Below, one piece after another: positions 1 through 8,469 of a stretch of DNA of 64,000 nucleotides (its first letter is position 1; each line of letters opens with the position of its first letter). The notes under the pieces are model-generated. The model had not been told where the DNA came from, ran no database searches, and was given only the letters and a program-made list of their open reading frames with translations. The DNA is taken from positions 496,001 through 560,000 of the forward strand of contig JANTQA010000044.1 of assembly GCA_027625915.1 (NCBI GenBank), read 5' to 3'. The position numbers and the translations under genes were made by a program. This DNA is from Anaeramoeba flamelloides (taxonomy: Eukaryota > Metamonada > Anaeramoebidae).

Positions 1-261
1 TAAATACAAAAGTGGATCTAATGAAAATGGATTTGATCCCAAATGAAGGAAAAAAATAAAAATCCAAACATGTTAGTGACGTTTTTTAAATTTCTTCATG
101 AAATATTAATTTTAAGATAAAATTCTTTTAAAAAAAAAAAAACAATGTGCTAGTATAATTTGTCTGAAGTATAGTCAAATAAGTGTTTATATCTTAATTC
201 TTAACAAGAAAGATCTATAAATATGACACTAGACATAAATATATAAAAAAAAAAAAAAGAA
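1..261. other. A+T-rich intergenic stretch, no gene seen
   Basis: No coding frame, repeat or RNA gene is recognisable. The only functional feature is the A-run at 247-258, which read on the minus strand is a T-run just after the interlocked tRNA locus and would serve as its RNA polymerase III terminator. Confidence 0.6.
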
Positions 262-419
262 AGCACCCTAGTGGAGTTTAACCACTGACCTTTTCATAAT
301 GTAATTAAACCAAAAATTTTAACGCCTTAACCATTCGGCCAATTGGGCTTTTAAAATGCCCAATATTGGATTCGAACCAATAAATAAATGAAATGCTCTA
401 CAGGCTGAGCTAAGGGTGC
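262..419 (-). tRNA. tRNA X, interrupted in the anticodon loop by a 106-nt insert
   Basis: Read on the minus strand, positions 419 to 389 give a tRNA 5' half: acceptor GCACCCT, TA, D stem GCTC/GAGC, A26, and anticodon 5' stem TTTCA. Positions about 292 down to 262 give the matching 3' half: anticodon 3' stem TGAAA, the canonical variable loop AGGTC, T stem AGTGG/CCACT with loop TTAAACT, acceptor AGGGTGC, and discriminator T. All four stems pair perfectly (7, 4, 5 and 5 bp). A T-run follows at once (258-247), as expected of a pol III terminator. The anticodon loop is split, so the anticodon cannot be read safely: joining the short flanks could give TAT or CAT. The T loop lacks the usual C56 and the D loop has TG where GG is usual, so the gene may be degenerate. 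The insert is itself tRNA-like (next entry). Confidence 0.6.
305..381 (-). tRNA. tRNA-like Y, circularly permuted inside tRNA X
   Basis: On the minus strand the insert in tRNA X first shows a T arm (381-365: stem ATTGG/CCAAT, canonical loop TTCGAAT), then acceptor 3' strand ATTGGGC (364-358) and A73 (357). After a spacer of about 8 nt comes acceptor 5' strand GCCCAAT (348-342), TG, a class-II-like D arm (GCC/GGC around GAATGGTTAA) and an anticodon stem TTAAA/TTTAA (322-318 and 309-305) around an 8-nt loop ATTTTTGG. The acceptor strands pair 7 of 7 only if the later part is the 5' half, which is the permuted order known from some red algae. The D arm resembles tRNA-Leu/Ser, but no long variable arm can be assigned and the loop is one base too long, so the amino-acid identity is not callable. 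Confidence 0.5.
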
Positions 420-499
420 TGATGGATATAGAGATATATTACATTATTAGAGGTATAAAATACATAAATGGATAATATCTTGCAAAAAAAAATTCAATT

Positions 500-2400
500 T
501 TATTATTTTTATTATTTAAGGGAGGATATATTAACACCTCTTGTTTGCTGTTAGGTTTTTTTGAATTTTCTATTTATTTGGAAAATAAATAGATTTTTGT
601 TTAGTTTTTTTTTTTATTTTAGAAATAAACCGAAAATTTATTTAATTTTCGGTTTATTTCTTAAATTGAGAAAAACAGCCATTAGGTTTTCAATATTTGA
701 AAACAATTGGGTTAAATCTTTGATTCTACTCTATTCGTTAGAAATTAAAAAAAAACCTAGGCACTTGACGACACTTCACCTAATGCTTTATCACTGTACA
801 ACACTTCCTGAATTCCTAAATTTTTTATTGAACAATTTTAATAAAGACTCAAAAATAAGTTTATTACCCAAAAAAAGCTAATAAATTTGTTGAATCCTTT
901 TTTTATAGTAATATTAGAAATATTATTATTATTTAATATATTAGAAATATCTTAATTTTTTTTAATTCAGATATCCATATTAGGTGATTATTTTCATAGG
1001 CTGGGCAATTTCAGAGATTATTTATAAATCTTCAATTATTTCTAAATTGTTTATTTTAATATAATTCACAATATTTGGGTTGATTTTTATATATAAAACA
1101 AGGGTGCCTTTTAAAGTAATTTGTAAAATTTCTGAGTTTTTAAATTGAAATTGAACCAATCCATTTTAAATATCTTTTGTTGTTAGGTTTTCCAGAATTT
1201 ACAAGAATTGAGTAAAACCTATGATTTTACTCAATTCTTCTCCCGTTCTGAAAAATTTAGGCACTCTACGGAACTTAACGGCACTTGACGGACACTTCAC
1301 TTAAGTTTTTTTTTTATTTGAGTAAGCAACTTTTCTAAATTTTTATTTAATTTTTATTTATTAAAAAAAAACTACCTTTCGCTTTTCCTGAGTTTTCTAT
1401 TTTATTTAGAATATCAATAGATTTCCGTAAGGTTTTTTTTTTGAATTTTCTGTTTATTTGGAAAATCAATGGATTTCCATTAGCATTTTTTGAGTTTTAT
1501 ATTTATTTGTGAAATGTTCTAGGTTTTTTTGAGGTTTTCTATTTCATTTGTGAAGTTTTCAGTTTTTTTTTTACTTTTTGAAATAAACAGAAAAATATAA
1601 TAAATTTTCGATTTAATTCAAAAAGTAAAAAAAAAAACTAACAAAAATCTATTTATTTCGAAAATAAATAGAAAATTCAAAAAAAAATAACGAAAATCAA
1701 TAGATTTTCCAAATGAAATAGAAAACCTCAAAAAAACCTCGAACACTTAATAAATAAAATATAAAACCTCAAAAAAAACCTAGATCACTTAACAAATAAC
1801 ACAAAAAACTCAAGAAAGCTAAGGCACTCTACGGCAGTTGACGACACGCCAATTTTTTTAGATTATTATTGATTTGTATAAAATTTAAATATTTTTGATG
1901 AGTGTCGTCACGTGCCGTAGAGTGCCTAAATTTTTCAGAATACAAAATAATTTTGTAAATTTTTTTAGGTTACTCTATTCTTCAAAATAATAGAAAAGAT
2001 AATGACATTTCCAACTTGACTATTTTCTAAATTTTTAATTCTGAAATTTTCTAATTCAAATTTTAGTTTTTTTAATTTTTTGGGTATCTCAATTAATATT
2101 TTCTGATTCTTTTTTTCGAAAAGGTAGAAAATTACTTAATTCATCAAAACGGAGGATTTTTAAATTTTTGAATTAACTTAGATCTTCTTTTATATATCGT
2201 TATTCTGACAGGATCAATTTTTTCTTCAGTTTTATAAACATAAAAAAAAAAATTGGGGGTGTCTTTCCCTTAAAAAATCATGAAATCTATGATTTTACAC
2301 TTATTATACATTTGAGGAAATTGAAATAAAAAAACATCTAGACTGTAATTTACACTACTTCCATCTATAAAAAAAACCATAAAACAGGTTTTTTTTTAGT
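500..2400 (+). repeat. Composite hairpin element, fullest copy
   Basis: The element starts about AAGGGAGGATATATTAACACC and ends near the segment GACTGTAATTTACACTACTTC. It is made of separate near-perfect hairpins. One has 18-bp perfect arms at 621-638 and 644-661 (AGAAATAAACCGAAAATT and its complement). A second type reads TTCCAGAATT..AAGAATTGAGTAAAA and its complement (about 1190-1252). A third joins ACTTTTTGAAATAAACAGAAA to its complement (about 1572-1640). Between modules lie spacers of the type AGGCACTCTACGG/CACTTGACGG (1258-1300, 1820-1845, and inverted at 1903-1926). Non-hairpin parts (960-1180 and 2030-2380) are colinear with other copies, for example 38880-39030 and 35040-35290. No protein is encoded; the 106-codon frame at 561-881 runs across the hairpins. 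Confidence 0.7.
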
Positions 2401-2409
2401 TTGTAAAAT

Positions 2410-2500
2410 TTCTTCAGATTGAAAATTCTTTTTGAGAAGTGAAAGTGAAATAGCCAATTAACCAAACACAATCAGGGTGGGAACATAATCCTTTAAAAAG
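2410..2500 (+). repeat. 3' end fragment of the CTTAAGGACYACG MITE family
   Basis: This segment (TTTCTTCAGATTGAAAATTC through the AACATAATCCTTTAAAAAG end) matches the 3' ends of the fuller copies at 22572-23100 and 54260-54794. The SINE that follows is inserted at its edge. Confidence 0.55.
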
Positions 2501-2510
2501 ATATTTTTTA

Positions 2511-2883
2511 GAGAACCGGTATGGACAAGTGGCAACACAACCCAGTGTACAATCTGAAGGCCAGGGTTCTATTCCCTTAACCATTATTTCTTATTATTTA
2601 CCATTTTGTCAAATAGCCACCACGTTTTAATTTTAATTAAAAATCGGGCTTAAACTTCTTAGAACCACTAATTCTTTGAGGAAATCGTTTGACCGAATTG
2701 AATCTTTTTGACTATTATAAAACTGAACGGAATTGGAACAAAATCCCTCTCAATTTATGGAGCGGATCCAATTTTTGGGAGAAATGACCAGCTCTCACTT
2801 GGTTCAACAATATCTCTAATTCAAATTAGGGATTCGGGCAAACAGGTGGACTTTTAGTACCCACTCTTTAATGGAAAAAAAAA
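2511..2883 (+). mobile_element. tRNA-derived SINE with a 17-bp target-site duplication
   Basis: The head carries a pol III A box (TGGACAAGTGGC, 522-533 within the 2-kb block, i.e. 2522-2533) and a B box (GGTTCTATTCC, 2565-2575) at tRNA-like spacing. A body of about 290 bp and an A-rich tail follow. The whole unit is bracketed by the perfect direct repeat TAAAAAGATATTTTTTA at 2494-2510 and 2884-2900. That is the target-site duplication expected of LINE-driven insertion, and its perfection suggests recent insertion. The head does not fold as an intact tRNA (no matching acceptor), as is usual for SINEs. The likely partner is the poly(A)-tailed LINE seen at 20270-21251. No second SINE copy was noticed. 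Confidence 0.6.
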
Positions 2884-2919
2884 TAAAAAGATATTTTTTA
2901 AATTTTTTTTTGATTTTTA

Positions 2920-3113
2920 TTTTTTCTCCGATAAAAATCTCACTTACCAACACCTTATAAATCTTCATAAGAAGAGATTTATCCCATTAGTACTTATGTT
3001 AAATTATTTATTAGTCTAAAAGTACGATAGCTCAACAAAATTTAATTATTGACCTATAAATCAATACAAACTACATTGGTTTATGGTAAGTGGGATTTTT
3101 ATAAGAGAAAAAA
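2920..3113. mobile_element. Short MITE-like inverted-repeat element
   Basis: Near-perfect terminal inverted repeats of about 30 bp (left 2920-2949 ending CTCACTTACCA, right 3084-3113 starting TGGTAAGTGGG) enclose about 134 bp of non-coding A+T-rich DNA. No transposase is present and no other copy was noticed. Confidence 0.55.
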
Positions 3114-4045
3114 AACTAAACACAAAAATAATCCATTTTTTACATCAATAATTTATTTTAATCTTTTGATAAAAGGATCATAAGGGCACTTAACCAATGT
3201 GAAATGATAGTATTTGTTGTATATCTAAAAAATTAATTTGAAACTTCATTGTTAAAGGCTTTTGAATTGATATTACCAGAAAAAAAATTAAAATTGATAA
3301 TTTCAAAATAGAAATCATTTTTTCACATTTTTACTTTTTTTCTTATTTTCTATTATTTTTTCGAGAACTAGTTGTTTTTAAAAAATTTTTTTATCATGGA
3401 ATTCATTTGCAAATTTTTTTTTTATTGCAAGATCTCTAGTCACTTGGTAAAATAATGTTATTCAAAATGTTATTGATAAAGATAAAATGAATGTAGAAAA
3501 ATCATAATTATTTTTATATTGGAATTTTATTTTGATTATCAATAAAAGATCAAAATAATCATGTTTTTTTTTTTCAAAGCTGATCAAAAGAATTTTAGTT
3601 TTCACAATTTTTAAGAAAATTGATCGATTTATTAGTTTTGTTTCATAGGGATATCAACTATTCTCTGGTGTATATAATTCTATTTATTTCTTATTTCTTC
3701 TTAACAGATTAATGTAAAAAAATAATTGATTTTTGTTAAACTTTTTTTGGCACTTTTGAAAGAAATAAATTTGAGTCATATCACATAAAAAAAGAGTCAA
3801 ACCCTAATAAAAAATGACCTATCAGTGTGTGATATCTACAGGATATTTTACATGTCCTATTTGTTTTTTTTTTTATTATTATCAATTGTTATCATTCATG
3901 ATCAATCTGTATTATACGTGATAAATTTTTATGACGTGTTTTAAGAAGTGTGATTTAAATGTGCTAGCTGAGTGCTTGTGATATAATTTTATTACAGTCT
4001 ATTTATTATTTGGGTATGTGAGTGGTAATAACTATAAAATTTCTA
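3114..4045. other. Intergenic stretch, nothing recognised
   Basis: A+T-rich sequence without a frame of coding character, tRNA or clear inverted repeat. Confidence 0.5.
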
Positions 4046-4604
4046 ATAAACTCTTTTTCATTCAAAGGTACCCAATTTTATTGAACAAATAGAACATATT
4101 CAATGAGTTAACTTCATTATTATTCTCAAATTAATATTTCAATTTTAGATCAAGAGCATTTTTCTTATTTTGTATTTTGCTATTAACTTTTTTTTTCTAT
4201 TTTGTTTACTTTCTTTTTTTTTTTTTAAAAAATTAAATTTGAAAAAAAAAATGTTTGAAACTCTAAATTAACATAAGAAAAGTTAGACTTTTTTATTTTC
4301 TTTTAAAATAAATACACTTACAAGTATAAAATATTATTTTTGAAAATTTAAATTTCCTAAAGAAATTGAGAAATTTTAAAACGAGACGTTTCAATGAAAA
4401 GTTCCAAAAATTTTTTTTAACTTTATTTTTTTATTTGAAATTTATGGTTTGATGAGACTTTTCTTTGATGATTATCAACTCGGATATGAAGTTTATTATT
4501 TTTCGTATTTCTAAACAACCAAAGTTTGTGTTTATTCTTTTAAACAAATGAACTTTTTCATTTATAGCTGTGGTTAAGCAACATTGGAGTGAAATCGAGT
4601 TTAA
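4046..4604 (+). mobile_element. ATAAACTC MITE-like family (~550 bp), copy 1
   Basis: The ends are imperfect inverted repeats (left ATAAACTCTTTTTCATTCAA, right GAGTGAAATCGAGTTTAAT). The interior shares ordered blocks with 46438-47001 and 58384-58933, for example AATAGAACATATT, TGTTTGAAACTC and AGTTTATTATTT. It is non-coding. The three copies are diverged by many substitutions and small gaps, so the family is not young. Confidence 0.6.
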
Positions 4605-4805
4605 TATTATTTTTTTTTAAAGATAAATTTTTTTACTAATGTATTATTTGTTTCTGTTTTATTTGATCTGTTTGAATAATATATAAAAGGTGTGTTTGTA
4701 ATAGTTACATGTGTACATTTATATATCATCTTAATTGGATCCTAAATAATTTGCTTAGTTACTGGGATATTCATTGCAATCGGAACAAGTATGTTACAGA
4801 TAATA

Positions 4806-5002
4806 CAGTCAGTTCCACTTTTAAGACCCAAACTTTGAACAAAATTTCAAGCACTGAAAAAATCTCAAATTAATGCACAAGTTTCGAATTCTAGTAAAAA
4901 TAATTTGTAAAATAAAAAATTCCAAATTTTGTGCCTTAATTTGAAATTTTTTTGTTCCTTATATTTTGTACAAATTTTGGACCTTAAAAGTAGAACTGAC
5001 TG
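4806..5002. mobile_element. CAGTCAGTTC MITE, Tc1/mariner-like ends, copy 1
   Basis: A 197-bp near-palindrome starts CAGTCAGTTCCACTTTTAAG and ends with the complement (CTTAAAAGTAGAACTGACTG). It is flanked on both sides by TA, the target duplication used by Tc1/mariner transposons. Other copies are at 17248-17942 (split by an insertion), 62089-62281 and 62855-63047, with a worn one near 33085-33180. No transposase for it lies in the window. Confidence 0.7.
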
Positions 5003-5129
5003 TATTAATTAAAAAAATTCGATTTGGAGATACTCTTAGTGTTAGAACTTTATATTTAATTCCAGGTTCGGGTTAATTACTTAATAAAATTCAGCGTTAA
5101 TTGACTTATGGGAAGTATCTATTATTATT

Positions 5130-5280
5130 TTTTTTTACCAATTTCTAAATAAGGATTCCTTATCTAGAAATAGATTTAACATTGAAAATAAAAATGGTTT
5201 TTTTCAAATCTAAGTAAATGGCAATTTTTTTTTTTAATTTATATTAAATTTAGGTAAAACAACTTAATATGGATTAGTCG
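5130..5280 (+). repeat. Dispersed repeat shared with 11865-12000
   Basis: The blocks TCTAAATAAGGATTCCT and AATTAAAA..AAACTGATTTT-type sequence recur in the same order at 11865-12000. The match is short and diverged, and no ends can be defined. Confidence 0.4.
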
Positions 5281-5430
5281 ATTAATTTGTTTTCTTCGAA
5301 AAATTCTGTTTTTTCCCTAATAAAAAAAGTTTTTATAACATGCTATAACCGTGTTGTAAAGGTGTTATAAATGTTTAAAATGTTCTAAAATTTTATAATA
5401 AAAACTTTTATAGCATAAATATTTGTTAGA

Positions 5431-5808
5431 ACACAAGAGTAAATAATAATGTTGTAAAAAATAGAGTTTTTACAATTTTAGAGATAAATAAAGAGTTCCA
5501 TTCATTTATCCAAATTTTGGTAATAGTAAATAAAAAATCTGATTATCTTTATAGACTAATAACAATTTTAATCAAAAAATCGTTTGGCAAACAATAATCT
5601 TTCATATTTAAATAAATAAAAACATATTTTCAAAAAAAGTATTGGTATTTTCCAAACGATTTTATATTGAAAATCCATTTGAGATTAAAAATCAAAACAT
5701 ATATTTTGTTTACTATTACCAAAATTTGGATAAATGAATGGAACTCTTTATTTATCTCTAAAATTGTAAAAACTCTATTTTTTACAACATTCCTTATTTA
5801 CACTTGTG
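5431..5808. mobile_element. Foldback element with ~100-bp near-identical arms
   Basis: The left arm 5431-5530 and right arm 5709-5808 are inverted copies that match almost base for base over about 90 bp (for example AGAGTTCCATTCATTTATCC and its complement). They flank a 178-bp loop. Looser inverted similarity continues outside (TATAACATG-type blocks at about 5338 and 5830). The arms' near identity suggests a young insertion or recent arm-to-arm conversion. No coding capacity. Confidence 0.7.
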
Positions 5809-5849
5809 AAAATGTGTTATAAAAATTATAACATGTTATAAAACTGACA

Positions 5850-6740
5850 TAAGAATATTCTTTAAAAAAATATATTGAAAAAATCATCATTTAATACGAA
5901 ATTTTGTTATAAAAAGGTTAAATATATGTTATAAATTATTTTTTTTTATTACCATTTATATTATAATTGGTTTTGTAATCTAAAATATAATAATAATTAG
6001 ATGTAATTGGTGGTTTTTCCAGACTGATAACTTCAGCAATTGGCAAAAAAACATTTTAGTTTTGTACCGTGCATATGAAAAAATTATTCCAAAAGGTGAT
6101 GATCACTCAAATACCCATTCATTTACCTTGTAACTAGTTTAGGAATGGTAATATTATTCGAGATAGTTTCTGTATTTGTAATCTGTTTTTTTTTTTTTTT
6201 CAATCAAACCAAGAAACTTTTTCAATGATTCTGAAAACTTTTTACCTGGAGATATGTTATTTCTAACTTTTGAAGAATTTATTTTTCGACAAGTTTTTAT
6301 TCAAATATCGAATAAAAACGTAGCATTATTTGTTTCTTAAAATGGGGGGTTTTGAATGAATGGGTTATTTTTAGAATGAGTTTTTATTTCGAGACATATT
6401 TAAGCAAGACATTTTAATGATTTGAAGTTTGAATGTTTTAGATTCAATTTTGAAATCTATCTTAAAATGAAGATTTTTTTCTAGGTTTTTCATTAATACA
6501 AAGATCTTTTTAAAGGAGTAGCCACGGTAAAGGGAAATTTTTCACTTTTTTGAAATTTTGAAGAGGATCAGAAATTAACATTATTTACTTTGGTTAACTA
6601 AGTGATTTTTATAAACCAAAGTACTTTATTCTTTAGATTTTTTCCCACTCTGAGAGTCTTGGAATACCAATTATTAATCACGGAATGTGGAATTTTTATC
6701 TATAATCGATAATCTTTCTATTGGGTTTTTGCTCCTCCTG
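5850..6740. other. Intergenic stretch, nothing recognised
   Basis: No gene, RNA or clear repeat boundary is seen apart from simple A and T runs. Confidence 0.5.
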
Positions 6741-6757
6741 TATTCAGAGGAGTGTCT

Positions 6758-6830
6758 AGGTTTTCCAGAATTCGAAAGAATTTAGTAAAATCATTGTTTT
6801 TACTCAATTCTTTCAAATCCTGGAAAACCT
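6758..6830. repeat. Solo hairpin module of the composite element
   Basis: The arms AGGTTTTCCAGAATTC.. (6758-6790) and its complement ..CTGGAAAACCT (6798-6830) form an almost perfect stem with a short loop. This is the AATTGAGTAAAA module found inside the composite elements, here standing alone. Confidence 0.65.
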
Positions 6831-7820
6831 AATGACAGTGGATAGTTTCTAATTGGCCATGAAAATGATAAATTTATTTTTTATATATTTTTAATTATTT
6901 TTCTTCTTCTCTTTTTTTTTTTTTGATGATTTTTCTTTAATTACTCTGTACTATAAATAAATAAATTCTTTAGATTTTTTAAATTTTTTTTTTAAAAGGT
7001 TCAAAGAAATTGCCAAAATAGAAGGCAGGGTTGAATTGTTTAGAATAGTGTTTCAGTTGATGAATGGTTTATCTTTTGTACTTATCTCAACATTCTATTG
7101 TGGCATTTAATTTTTTCATTTGTTATTTTTTCATCATTTTTGAATTTTTTTAATCATGATAAAAAAAAAGTAAATAAGAAATATTTTTTATCAGGGACAT
7201 TTGGGATAAATGGATTTTGTTTCAAAAGTATAACAACATTCCAATTGAGAAAATCACAAAAGGAAATATGAATAGGGCTTTAATAGCTAGAAGGATTCCA
7301 AAAAGAAAATAATAATAAAACATTATTTGTAAGGGTTTTTAAACACTTGGATATGGTGGGATTGGAGAAGTGAATATGATTATATTTTATCAAATTTTAA
7401 ACCAAAAAATAGTTAAAGTTTTATTCTAAGAATGTAAAATTATCTTATCCGAAAAAAAAATATAATTAATTAAAAAAATAAAAAAAAATAGTACAAATTT
7501 TATCTATTCTTTTCTCTTTTTTTTTATTGTTTAATATTAGGAAAAATATAAATAGGAGATAATTGTTTTAAAAAAAGATTTGAGAGAATCTAGGATCAAA
7601 CTCATCTAAAATAAAAGACTCTTTTGTCGTCTCTCTAAAATTTTGATCATGCTATATGGTGGAGCTTCTCGCTTAAATTAGATGTTATCCATTAATATTT
7701 AGAGTTGAATTTTGAAATATTTGTTAGTAATATTAGATTGGCACATTTGTGGTGTTGTTTTGATTCAATATTCAAAGATTGTAACTTTAAAAATGTTCAA
7801 GTTTTGACTGAGAATTTTAA

Positions 7821-8268
7821 AAATCTTGTGATAATTATTATATTAAAAATATGATATTAGTTTGATTAACAAAAATGTGTTTAGCATTGTGGCGCAGAGG
7901 AAGCGTGTCAGGCTCATAACCTGAAGGTCGGACGGATCGATACCTCCCAATGCTATTCTTTTTTTATATACAAACAATAATAGAAGAGCTGTTAAACTCT
8001 CTTTCCAGCAAAGTAATTTCATTTTTTTTTAATTTGCAAAAAATTTATTTCACATAAAATGATTTGTTAATTTTTTAAAAAAAGATCAAAATTTTTTTTC
8101 AATTTTTTTTACCAAATTATTTCATATCAAAAGGAACATATTTTACATTCTGAATTCTGGATCCACACAACTCAAATTTCAAGTGTTTATATTAATTTAA
8201 GTTATTGTGATCTTTTATCCACAGATTAAATTTCCTATATTGCTATTACAAAAAAAGTAGTTTATTTT
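7821..8268 (+). repeat. Left arm of the tRNA-Met inverted repeat
   Basis: This 448-bp block recurs almost identically in inverted orientation at 11370-11817, across about 3.1 kb. Each arm contains one initiator-type tRNA-Met gene, its T-run terminator and about 310 bp of downstream DNA. The homology ends near AATCTTGTG outside and AGTAGTTTATTTTT inside. Only a few substitutions were noticed, so the duplication is recent or kept alike by conversion. Confidence 0.8.
7883..7955 (+). tRNA. Initiator-type tRNA-Met (CAT), copy 1
   Basis: The acceptor AGCATTG/CAATGCT pairs perfectly and gives A1-T72. The D arm is TGGCGCAGAGGAAGCGTG, nearly the universal eukaryotic initiator form. The anticodon arm is TCAGG-CTCATAA-CCTGA with anticodon CAT. 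The T loop ATCGATA has A54 and A60. These are marks of eukaryotic initiator tRNA. The T stem would be a perfect GGAGG/CCTCC, but it carries one extra C (GGACGG), so a bulge is predicted. The anticodon stem has two of the three G-C pairs typical of initiators. A terminator TTCTTTTTTT follows. Confidence 0.8.
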
Positions 8269-8469
8269 TTTTTATTAGACTCAACAAAACCCAATGAACA
8301 TATAGTTAAAACTACATTCAAGTATATAATTCTCTTTTCTGTTTTGTATATTCATTGGTTATTAATTAATATTTACCAATTATATTATTAAAAAAAATCT
8401 TTCCCATGAAAAAATTCCTACCATTATTATTAATTGCTTCAAAATTTTTTTATTTTTATTTTATTGCAA

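Noticed and set aside
261-420. Two conventional tandem tRNA genes on the minus strand
   Set aside because: Each would have a non-pairing acceptor stem and the first would lack an anticodon arm; the interlocked reading pairs perfectly.
561-881. 106-codon frame with Phe-rich start
   Set aside because: It runs through hairpin modules of the composite element; the composition follows the repeats, with no domain.
1258-1300. CRISPR-like array from the repeated GGCACTTGACGG spacers
   Set aside because: Unit spacing is irregular, the modules between are themselves repeats, and the genome is eukaryotic.
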